From: Bacillus sp. FJAT-27445
Lineage (GTDB): Bacteria; Bacillota; Bacilli; Bacillales; Cytobacillaceae
DNA length: 63,366 bases
NCBI RefSeq assembly: GCF_001510665.1
Contig: NZ_LMTI01000009.1
Location: 1-63,366, forward strand
Direction: 5' to 3'
A program made the position numbers and the translations under genes. Each line of letters begins with the position of its first letter. The first letter of the stretch is position 1. The notes beneath the pieces were generated by a model that worked only from the letters and a program-made list of their open reading frames with translations, made no database searches and was not told where the DNA came from. This document shows, one piece after another, positions 57,328-63,366 of this stretch.

Positions 57328-57789
57328 CTATACTATGAATTTTCTTAACGCAAAAATGGCCCCCAGATGGATTCCTTCATGGTAAATCGTCCTTACAAGC
57401 ACCTGGGCGATGGTCTGCATGCCGGATTCGGTTTCCGTGAATGTCTCATCAAGTCTGTCCCCGTACGTCTCCTTAATCCAATCGGGCTGGCTGGAAAGCA
57501 GCTGCCTTAATTCATCTAGGGAAGGCGGCTGGCTATTCCAGGTGGGAGGGCTAGTTCCGAAACCGAACCAGTCATTGAATCCTTCGGGGATCTCAATCGG
57601 CTCTTTTGTCAAATGCTTGATCCACAGCAACTGGTCAAGGTAAATATGGCCGAGGTTCCAGCGGATATTATTGTTGAAGCCAGCTGGAACGTTATCTGCG
57701 GCCTCCTCGGATAGATCTGCCACGCAGCCAAGGATGTCGTTCCGGTAGTCCCTCAGCTGGTTGAATAAGACTTTATGCTCTTTTTTCAA
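57328..57789 (-). CDS. DinB/YfiT-like metal-binding four-helix protein
   Basis: The 153-residue protein has the three His of the DinB fold: H48 (NLGHIYLDQ) and H137, H141 (YHEGIHLG). Many such proteins are thiol-dependent transferases (bacillithiol S-transferases), but the function here is not known. The start ATG on the minus strand follows GTAAGGGGGAAATTTTTTTG. GC content is like the core genome. Confidence 0.85.
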   Translation of the reverse strand: MKKEHKVLFNQLRDYRNDILGCVADLSEEAADNVPAGFNNNIRWNLGHIYLDQLLWIKHLTKEPIEIPEGFNDWFGFGTSPPTWNSQPPSLDELRQLLSSQPDWIKETYGDRLDETFTETESGMQTIAQVLVRTIYHEGIHLGAIFALRKFIV

Positions 57790-57937
57790 AAAAATTTCCC
57801 CCTTACAAAATTCTGTTTATTCTGATTTTAAAATACACGATTGCTAATTGGTTGTAAAACTGGAAAGCGAAACAATCAATTTGTCCTGTATTCTCCGTTG
57901 GATACGGATAAAGACTAGGATGAAGAGGTGAAATATA

Positions 57938-58381
57938 GTGAATGTCATTCTGACTTTTAATGAAAAAAGGCGAGAAAAGCAAATTAAATATGAACGATCT
58001 GTTCTTAAGGAAATTTCGATAAATGAGCTAAAGAAGAGAGTACAGGAGCATTTCGGATCAACTAGGCTGCAAAATGGCCTTTTTCAAAATTCGGGTATCC
58101 AGGAAGCGTGTTATGATGTTGCGCTAGAAGCGTATTTGCTTGGGGCAAATTTCAGCAAGTTTGGCTCGAGCGGCGAAAAGGTCGAGCTGACACTCGGCCG
58201 ATGTGAACCCGAAGAGACCCATCTCATTGATACTCTTTTCAACTTCTTATTATACTGGGGAGGAGGGGAGGAAGGCTTTTATAGCGAATCCCTTTATTTT
58301 AACTGTGAGCAGTATGTAAGGAAATGGTGGTTCGATGGGTATGAAAAGGGCCAGCGCCGATTTAAGCTTCGACTCCATTAA
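57938..58381 (+). CDS. ybaK: YbaK-family protein of unknown function (DUF2521)
   Basis: The 147-residue protein is recognised by its place before cwlD and by the segments LLYWGGGEEGFYSESLYFNCEQYVRKWW. No catalytic motif is seen. GTG start with GAAGAGGTGAAATATA upstream. Present across Bacillus; function unknown to me. Confidence 0.85.
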   Translation: MNVILTFNEKRREKQIKYERSVLKEISINELKKRVQEHFGSTRLQNGLFQNSGIQEACYDVALEAYLLGANFSKFGSSGEKVELTLGRCEPEETHLIDTLFNFLLYWGGGEEGFYSESLYFNCEQYVRKWWFDGYEKGQRRFKLRLH

Positions 58382-58460
58382 AGCTGCCTGAATCCTGTTC
58401 TATTTCCCAATCCTTGACCATATAGTGGAATGGAAAAGGACAGGCAGGAGGATGAACGGA

Positions 58461-59162
58461 GTGTCGATAAAAAGGTTAAAGAGGACTGCATTTGCTGCCG
58501 GGCTGCTTATGTTATTCTTTATCATCCAATATGATTTTTCTGAAAATATATCATGGAACACCTGGCATCTTCCACTTTCGGGAAAGGTGATCCTCCTTGA
58601 TCCGGGACATGGGGGAGCTGATGGAGGAGCTGGAGACAGGCCAATGCAGGAAAAGGACATTGCGCTGAATATCTCCCTTAAGCTCCGTGACTTTCTACAG
58701 CAGCAGGGCGCGATTGTCATCATGACAAGGGAAACCGACAAGGACTTAGCGCCAACGGATTTAAAGGGCTATAGCCGAAGAAAAACGTTCGACCTTAAGG
58801 AAAGGCTAAAAATCATTAATGAATCAAATGCGGACTTTTTTGTCAGCGTTCATCTAAATGCCATTCCCTCTTCACAGTGGAGCGGGGCACAAACCTTTTA
58901 TAGTACAAATCAAAAAGAAAATAAAAAGGCTGCCAGGCTTATTCAGCAGGAGCTAAGGACCAACCTTGAGAATACAACGAGAAAAGAAAAGCCGCTTAAT
59001 AGCGTCTTTATCTTGAAAAATGCTGAAAAGCCTGGAGTGCTGGTTGAAGCTGGATTCCTTTCGAACCCAGTTGAAAGAGCGAATCTCGAGCGCGACTCTT
59101 ACCAGGAAATGGTGGCTGCCTCTATTTATAAGGGAATTAACCGATTCTTTACGGAAAGGTGA
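58461..59162 (+). CDS. cwlD: CwlD, N-acetylmuramoyl-L-alanine amidase for spore cortex
   Basis: The 233-residue protein has an N-terminal membrane anchor (about 7-24) and an amidase_3 domain with zinc His in LLDPGHGGADGG (H50), the HLNA His and the catalytic Glu in GVLVEAGFLSN. With PdaA it makes muramic-delta-lactam in spore cortex. I use GTG 58461, because GGAGG (58447-58451) is 9 bases before it; the ATG at 58452 abuts the site. Confidence 0.94.
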   Translation: MSIKRLKRTAFAAGLLMLFFIIQYDFSENISWNTWHLPLSGKVILLDPGHGGADGGAGDRPMQEKDIALNISLKLRDFLQQQGAIVIMTRETDKDLAPTDLKGYSRRKTFDLKERLKIINESNADFFVSVHLNAIPSSQWSGAQTFYSTNQKENKKAARLIQQELRTNLENTTRKEKPLNSVFILKNAEKPGVLVEAGFLSNPVERANLERDSYQEMVAASIYKGINRFFTER

Positions 59163-59168
59163 TTGTTT

Positions 59169-59197
59169 AGGGGAGGGGCAAGGCCGCCTCCTCTTTC
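59169..59197 (+). terminator. Possible weak terminator after cwlD
   Basis: AGGGGAGG pairs with CCTCCTCT (one G-U pair), followed by TTCT. Weak T-run. Confidence 0.45.
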
Positions 59198-59236
59198 TAT
59201 TGGTCAAAAATTAAAAGAAGCGAGGGTGTGCGCCAT

Positions 59237-59267
59237 TTAACAGCCTTGGTGAGCAATATGCTATAAT
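59237..59267 (+). promoter_or_regulatory. Promoter of salA
   Basis: TATAAT (59262-59267) with TGC before it gives a strong extended -10. TTAACA (59237-59242) is the -35 with a long 19-base spacer. Confidence 0.7.
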
Positions 59268-59328
59268 ATTAAGACATGCCGGGCAGGAAAGGCAATCAAC
59301 CAAATCAATAAGGTGGGTGCTTTAGTAA

Positions 59329-60387
59329 ATGATAACAGAGGCTATCGTACGGGAAGTGCTGAGCGGTTTACAGGAACCATTTTTACATAAATCGCTGGGT
59401 GAGCTGAATGCTATTGAAGAAATTAAGGTGAAGGAAGAAAAGAGCCACGTCAGCGTTAAAATTGCGATCGCCAAGACAGGGACCGCCGAACAGCTTCAAC
59501 TTCAGAGTGAAATTGTTAACGCTTTAAAAAGCCATGGGGCTGCATCAGTCGGACTTCGTTTTAGCCAGCTTCCAGAAGAGGAATTGGTGAAGCACCGCGC
59601 AGCCATGGGGGAAACAGAAGACCTCGGACTGTTGTCCCCAGGCAGTAAAACAACCTTCATTGCAATTGCGAGCGGCAAGGGGGGCGTGGGAAAATCGACC
59701 GTTTCAGTCAACCTCGCCGTTTCCTTGGCACGCCTTGGCAAAAAGGTCGGGCTGGTCGATGCCGACATTTACGGTTTCAGTGTACCTGACATGATGGGCA
59801 TTACGGAACGCCCGGCAATCAAGAATGAGAAAATTCTTCCGGTGGAGCGGTTTGGCGTAAAGGTCATCTCAATGGGCTTCTTTGTCGAGGACAATGCACC
59901 AATTATCTGGCGCGGACCGATGCTTGGAAAAATGCTCAACAGCTTCTTTGAAGAGGTAAACTGGGGTGAGCTGGATTACCTGCTTCTAGACTTGCCGCCG
60001 GGCACAGGCGATGTGGCACTAGATGTGCATACCATGCTGCCTTCCTGTAAGGAAATCATCGTAACGACCCCACACGCGACAGCTGCATTCGTTGCAGCCA
60101 GGGCGGGAGCGATGGCGTTAAGGACTGATCACGAAATTTTGGGTGTCATTGAAAATATGGCTTATTTCGAAAGCGCATCTACAGGCGAAAAGGAATACAT
60201 TTTCGGTAAAGGCGGAGGGGACAAGTTAGCCGAAGCTCTCGATACCGAAATCCTTGGCCAGCTTCCGCTGGGCCAGCCAGACTGGGATGAAACGGATTTT
60301 GCTCCTTCGGTTTATCAGAAGGAACACAAGCTCGGCGGCCTATATCTTCAGATTGCAGATAAGATTATAAGCAGGTTAGATAAATAG
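59329..60387 (+). CDS. salA: SalA / Mrp-family P-loop ATPase
   Basis: The 352-residue protein has an N-terminal DUF59/MIP18 domain (about 1-85) and a ParA-like ATPase with GKGGVGKST (116-124) and the LLDLPPGTGD motif near residue 222. In B. subtilis SalA binds DNA and indirectly raises protease expression; relatives carry Fe-S clusters (CxxC), which I do not see at its usual C-terminal place here, so Fe-S carriage is doubtful. Confidence 0.93.
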   Translation: MITEAIVREVLSGLQEPFLHKSLGELNAIEEIKVKEEKSHVSVKIAIAKTGTAEQLQLQSEIVNALKSHGAASVGLRFSQLPEEELVKHRAAMGETEDLGLLSPGSKTTFIAIASGKGGVGKSTVSVNLAVSLARLGKKVGLVDADIYGFSVPDMMGITERPAIKNEKILPVERFGVKVISMGFFVEDNAPIIWRGPMLGKMLNSFFEEVNWGELDYLLLDLPPGTGDVALDVHTMLPSCKEIIVTTPHATAAFVAARAGAMALRTDHEILGVIENMAYFESASTGEKEYIFGKGGGDKLAEALDTEILGQLPLGQPDWDETDFAPSVYQKEHKLGGLYLQIADKIISRLDK

Positions 60388-60388
60388 G

Positions 60389-60426
60389 AAAAAAGCCTCT
60401 CCGTAATAACGGATGAGGCTTTTTTA
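60389..60426. terminator. Bidirectional terminator between salA and gerD
   Basis: AAAAAGCCTC-T-CCGT pairs with ACGG-AT-GAGGCTTTTTT. A-run and T-run on both sides serve the two convergent genes. Confidence 0.9.
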
Positions 60427-60431
60427 ATCGA

Positions 60432-61028
60432 TTAAGACCCACCCTTGCTTTCCTCGCCCTTACCTCCGCCTTTTTCTCCCTTTGTTGCCTCATGGGCAGC
60501 CTGTAAAAGAAGTTCCTGCATTTCAGCCTTAAATAAAGGGCTCTGCATTGATTCAGCAATAACGGCTTGCAGATGGAGTCGGAAATCCTTGCTTTTTAAT
60601 GCATCGGCCATTTCCTTTTGCATTTCCGGTTCCTTGAACACCTCAATCATCATCCCACGATAATCGGGATCCTTCATTAAATCCTTTAACAGCTTTTCGT
60701 TTTCTGTTTTCATGCTCTTTGCTAGCGCTGAGGCCATTTTTGGGTCTTTCAGTGATTCCTTCCAGAAATCGATCCCTTCCTTGGAAACCAACGTTTTTTG
60801 AATTGTCTCTGTCACGACTGATTCGTCCATAATCATCTGCTTTTTAACTTTATCATCGGTCATAATGTCATGGATTGCTTTTTTGCCATCATCCGTATGC
60901 AGGATATCGACAAGCATTTTTTTTGTTTCTTCATAATTCAATTTGCTCTCTATCTGATTGGTTCCGCCGGCACAGCCTGAAGCGGTTAAAACAAATCCTA
61001 TAAAAATCAGCAAAAATCCCTTTTTCAT
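60432..61028 (-). CDS. gerD: GerD, spore germination lipoprotein
   Basis: The 198-residue protein has a lipoprotein signal (MKKGFLLIFIGFVLTASGC) with lipobox ASGC (C19) and a helical body; the Gly/Lys-rich tail (GEKGGGKGEESKGGS) is low complexity. GerD clusters germinant receptors in the spore inner membrane. I use the ATG at 61028, with GAAAGGGG upstream; an in-frame TTG 9 bases earlier overlaps that site. Confidence 0.93.
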   Translation of the reverse strand: MKKGFLLIFIGFVLTASGCAGGTNQIESKLNYEETKKMLVDILHTDDGKKAIHDIMTDDKVKKQMIMDESVVTETIQKTLVSKEGIDFWKESLKDPKMASALAKSMKTENEKLLKDLMKDPDYRGMMIEVFKEPEMQKEMADALKSKDFRLHLQAVIAESMQSPLFKAEMQELLLQAAHEATKGEKGGGKGEESKGGS

Positions 61029-61064
61029 TCGGGGCAACCCCTTTCGGCGAAATACACTTATTCT

Positions 61065-61095
61065 TAGAATGAAGAAAAAGCGCTTTAATTATTCG
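61065..61095 (-). promoter_or_regulatory. SigG-type promoter of gerD
   Basis: On the minus strand CGAATA (61095-61090), 18 bases, CATTCTA (61071-61065) fits the forespore SigG pattern GAATA-N17-18-CATNNTA. gerD in B. subtilis is forespore-expressed under SigG. The short gap to the gene (37 bases) fits. Confidence 0.75.
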
Positions 61096-61224
61096 CGAAA
61101 CGGAATGCCTGGATTTTTCAGGTCCCGGTTGGTACAATGAAGTGAAATCATTAAGTCGCGCCTTCTGTCATGGCGTTGGCATAAAGAAAAAAGAATGCAA
61201 TTTTGCAATGCTGGGGGAAAAACT

Positions 61225-61893
61225 GTGACTAGCCGTAACTGGGTAAAATTATTTGTTAACACATTGATGCTGGGTGCTCTTACAACTGTCATTACGGGTT
61301 TTATTGTCCGTTGGGATAAATTTGAACCGTTGGTTTCCAGCTTTGATCTACTCGAAATCCTTTCTGTCCTCATATGGCTCGTTGGAGTGGGCTTAATATT
61401 TAGCTTGTTAAGCCAGATGGGTTTTTTTGCATACTTGACCGTCCACCGTTTTGGCCTTGGAATTTTCAAGTCAGCCAGGCTGTGGAATGGAGTACAGGCC
61501 GTCGTTTTGGCCTTTGTCCTGTTTGATCTTGTTTACTTGCGGTACATTTCGTTTGCACAGGAAGGGGAAGGAACGACTTCCTATATTGTACCGGCACTGA
61601 TTGTACTCGTTGTAGGTCTGTTGGTTGCCTGGCAGAAAATGAAGCAGACAAATAAGGAGGCATTCATTCCGGCACTTTTTTTCATGGTAGTCGGTACCGT
61701 CATTGAATGGGTTCCTGTCCTGAGAGTCAATGAAAGCAGTTGGTTTTACCTTATGCTTATCCCTTTGCTAGTCTGCAATGGCTATCAACTTCTTGTCCTA
61801 CACAAGCTAAATGAAAAATCGCTTCAAGAACGAAGAAAGCTTCAGGAAAAAAAGCCTCACCAAGAAAAGAAACAGCTCAAGCCGTCCAAATGA
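61225..61893 (+). CDS. kbaA: KbaA, membrane protein of the KinB sporulation pathway
   Basis: The 222-residue protein has six hydrophobic spans (about 8-29, 42-63, 68-75, 90-113, 125-142, 150-190) and a long charged Lys/Gln-rich C-terminal tail. In B. subtilis KbaA is needed for activity of sensor kinase KinB. GTG start at 61225 (MTSRNW), preceded by GGGGGAAAAAC. The gene is convergent with pdaB. Confidence 0.9.
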   Translation: MTSRNWVKLFVNTLMLGALTTVITGFIVRWDKFEPLVSSFDLLEILSVLIWLVGVGLIFSLLSQMGFFAYLTVHRFGLGIFKSARLWNGVQAVVLAFVLFDLVYLRYISFAQEGEGTTSYIVPALIVLVVGLLVAWQKMKQTNKEAFIPALFFMVVGTVIEWVPVLRVNESSWFYLMLIPLLVCNGYQLLVLHKLNEKSLQERRKLQEKKPHQEKKQLKPSK

Positions 61894-61905
61894 TTGGGCG
61901 GCTTG
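61878..61905. terminator. Hairpin between convergent kbaA and pdaB
   Basis: CAAGCCG-T-CC pairs with GG-G-CGGCTTG, spanning the kbaA stop codon. T-runs are poor on both sides, so efficiency is uncertain. Confidence 0.55.
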
Positions 61906-61913
61906 TTCCATCT

Positions 61914-62666
61914 CTATTTGACTTCTTCTGTTTTAGCTTCCCCGCTGGTAATCATTTCGGAAACAGTAACAAACTTTAGGCCTTTTGCCTGCAGCGTTTT
62001 AATGATGCCGGGGAGGGCCTTTGCAGTTTGCTTGGCAGAGTCCGATGCATGAAGGAGCACAATATCACCAGCCACGGCTTTATTAATATTTGCCTGGATT
62101 TTTTTGACGCCCGGGTTGGTCCAATCACTGGAATCCACGCTCCAGTGCACAACAGTAAAGCCGAACCTCTCAGCAATTTTGAGTGTCTTCATGTCAAAAT
62201 GCCCTGTTGGGGGGCGAATCAACGAGATTCCTTTAATATTCAATTTTCCAAACGCTGTCTGTGCCTTAGCCAAATCCTTTCGAATTTCATCTTCCTCAAT
62301 TGTGGTATAGTCCTCATATCCATAACCCAAAATGCCTATTTCATAGCCTAACTTGGAGATACGGCTTACCAAATCAGGATGCCGCTCAGCCCAGGAGCCG
62401 GACAAAAAGAAAGTAGCCGACCTAACGTTTTCCTTTTCTAGCACATCCAATATCGGTGCTGCTTTTTCATCCCCCCAGCCAATGTTAAATGTCAGTGCGA
62501 TATCTTTTTCCCCTTTGTAAACTGCCTTTGGCCCTTCTTTCGTGGAAAACACTGGAACTTGGACCATACTTTCCATATAAACAATCCAAGCTGTAAATAT
62601 GGCTGAAACCACGATAAGGATAAGTTGTTTCATACGCTTTCCGTTTAAAACTATAAAGAAGTTCAC
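61914..62666 (-). CDS. pdaB: PdaB, polysaccharide deacetylase-family sporulation protein
   Basis: The 250-residue protein has an N-terminal signal anchor (about 13-31) and a NodB-fold domain. Motif 1 reads ALTFNIGWGDE, so the usual catalytic Asp is Asn (N61). Motif 2 (GILGYGYEDY, about 111-120) lacks the metal-binding His residues; RPPTG (151-155), the VDSSDW segment and LLHASD remain. In B. subtilis PdaB is needed for spore stability after cortex formation. I take the GTG at 62666, since MNFFIVLNGKRMKQ then aligns with MNHFYVWHIKRVKQ of B. subtilis and GGGGG lies 7 bases upstream. Confidence 0.9.
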   Translation of the reverse strand: MNFFIVLNGKRMKQLILIVVSAIFTAWIVYMESMVQVPVFSTKEGPKAVYKGEKDIALTFNIGWGDEKAAPILDVLEKENVRSATFFLSGSWAERHPDLVSRISKLGYEIGILGYGYEDYTTIEEDEIRKDLAKAQTAFGKLNIKGISLIRPPTGHFDMKTLKIAERFGFTVVHWSVDSSDWTNPGVKKIQANINKAVAGDIVLLHASDSAKQTAKALPGIIKTLQAKGLKFVTVSEMITSGEAKTEEVK

Positions 62667-62801
62667 GATCATTCCCCCGTTCACAGCTTTCCTTGTCCTA
62701 TATCTATGTACAAAACCAGGCTTGTATGAATCTGACTTTACATACAATAGAATTATTTGGAAAACATAAAGAGCAAAGTTCATGCCAGGAGTGTGCTAGA
62801 G

Positions 62802-63026
62802 ATGATTGGTTTACTGGTCGACGGTAAGGAAATAAAGGAGCTTGAATATCTCCTTAAAAGGGAAATGGAAGAAATCCTGTTTGACCTTGAGGATGAAAGG
62901 ATTGACCATATAGCCAAAATGGCGATGGAGGAGCGTTATAAAACTTTGTTTGCGTTATTCAGGAGGCTGGCCAATCCGGCGGACTGTATGAAATACATGA
63001 GAAAGAAGAGGGCTAGGAGAACATGA
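62802..63026 (+). CDS. Small hypothetical protein, highly charged and helical
   Basis: The 74-residue protein (MIGLLVDGKEIKELEYLL start, RKKRARRT end) is rich in Glu, Lys and Arg and is probably all helical with a basic tail. AGGAG lies 10 bases before ATG 62802; a GTG 9 bases upstream is an alternative. It sits between pdaB and the next rRNA operon, where other Bacillus genomes also have a small conserved protein. Function unknown. Confidence 0.65.
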   Translation: MIGLLVDGKEIKELEYLLKREMEEILFDLEDERIDHIAKMAMEERYKTLFALFRRLANPADCMKYMRKKRARRT

Positions 63027-63167
63027 AGGAATTGAAACGACTCGCGGCGAACGGAAGGATTGGTTGTAGACAAGGTGGGAGTTACCGGTTATTCTTGCAG
63101 GATGTTGACCCTGGCATAAGTTGATAATCTTCACTAGCTGGCAGCAAACAACTGGCTAAATTTCTTG

Positions 63168-63196
63168 TTGACTTTATATTTCTATCTTGGTATAGT
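63168..63196 (+). promoter_or_regulatory. rRNA operon promoter P1
   Basis: TTGACT (63168-63173), 17 bases, TATAGT (63191-63196). First of tandem promoters 72 bases apart, as usual for Bacillus rrn operons. Confidence 0.85.
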
Positions 63197-63239
63197 AAAA
63201 AACGTTGCTGCAGGGCAGTTAGCGAGTTGAAAAAAGTTG

Positions 63240-63268
63240 TTGACATGCAATTGTCAGCATGGTATATT
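63240..63268 (+). promoter_or_regulatory. rRNA operon promoter P2
   Basis: TTGACA (63240-63245), 17 bases, TATATT (63263-63268). Confidence 0.88.
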
Positions 63269-63303
63269 AATAAAGTCGCCTCTGAGCGATTGCAGTTTTA
63301 AAT

Positions 63304-63318
63304 TGTTCCTTGAAAACT
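63304..63318 (+). promoter_or_regulatory. boxA-like antitermination site in the rRNA leader
   Basis: TGTTCCTTGAAAACT, followed by AAACAAAC, is the sequence common in Bacillus pre-16S leaders. NusB-S10 bind boxA in the known system. The 63319-63366 stretch is further leader (GTGATC-TTCG-GATCAC hairpin at the very end); the 16S gene is beyond the window. Confidence 0.8.
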
Positions 63319-63366
63319 AAACAAACAAGCGTCAACAAACAATATTATAGTGATCTTCGGATCACT

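Noticed and set aside
52957-57330. Prophage or IS element behind the redox island
   Set aside because: No integrase, transposase, terminal inverted repeats or tRNA attachment site is visible; only the duplicated terminator and SDR relic hint at insertion.
62667-62783. Extended N terminus of PdaB
   Set aside because: The GTG at 62666 aligns with the B. subtilis start and has GGGGG upstream; the extension shows no homology.
63351-63366. CRISPR-like or tRNA structure at the window end
   Set aside because: It is a single small hairpin in the pre-16S leader; no repeats or tRNA arms are present. No CRISPR array was seen anywhere in the window.

Overview
The window is a chromosomal segment of a low-to-mid GC Gram-positive endospore former of the Bacillaceae (Bacillus sensu lato). 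The proteins read as close relatives of Bacillus subtilis proteins, and gene order follows the B. subtilis 100-160 kb region between two rRNA operons: 3' end of 5S rRNA, ctsR-mcsA-mcsB-clpC, radA, yacL, ispDF, gltX-cysES-mrnC-rlmB-rae1, sigH, rpmG-secE-nusG, rplKA, rplJL, ybxB, rpoBC, rplGB-rpsLG-fusA-tuf, the S10-spc-alpha cluster, ecfA1A2T-truA, rplM-rpsI, ybaK-cwlD-salA-gerD-kbaA-pdaB, then the promoters and leader of the next rRNA operon. GerD, CwlD, PdaB, KbaA and SigH point to a sporulating lifestyle.

Layout. 1-5100: tail of an rrn operon and the heat-shock operon, with a SigB-type promoter, a SigA promoter and a CtsR operator in front. 5150-15400: DNA repair, isoprenoid, aminoacyl-tRNA/cysteine and RNA-processing genes; a cysteine T-box precedes cysES. 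15430-32640: SecE/NusG, L11-L1, L10-L12 (with a leader attenuator), RNA polymerase and the str operon. 32640-48130: about 30 translation genes plus secY, adk, map, infA and rpoA, all on the plus strand, ending in a strong terminator. 48130-52107: an interspersed repeat, a structured leader, the ECF transporter energising module and truA. 52108-52956: rplM-rpsI.

52957-57330 is the only clearly accessory stretch. It lies where B. subtilis has rpsI next to ybaJ/ybaK, is visibly AT-richer, and carries redox genes on both strands: a DsbA/SpxH-like protein, an NAD(P)H-dependent FMN reductase, a divergent TetR-type regulator, a [2Fe-2S] ferredoxin and a short-chain dehydrogenase. Two nearly identical terminators (49 of 54 positions, one compensatory base-pair change) bracket the first three genes, and a relic of the 5' end of another dehydrogenase gene follows rpsI. 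57330-63366 returns to conserved late-sporulation and germination genes and ends in tandem rRNA promoters.

Most of the window is ordinary, highly conserved core genome; I found no clear novel multi-gene system. The points most worth checking are the twin terminators and the redox island, the folded RNA with competing arms upstream of ecfA1, two copies of a foldable interspersed repeat (one directly upstream of nusG, which has no well-placed Shine-Dalgarno), several spacer hairpins inside the ribosomal operons, and a PdaB with Asn at the usual catalytic Asp of motif 1. All identifications rest on reading the sequence and recalled family knowledge; no database search was run.
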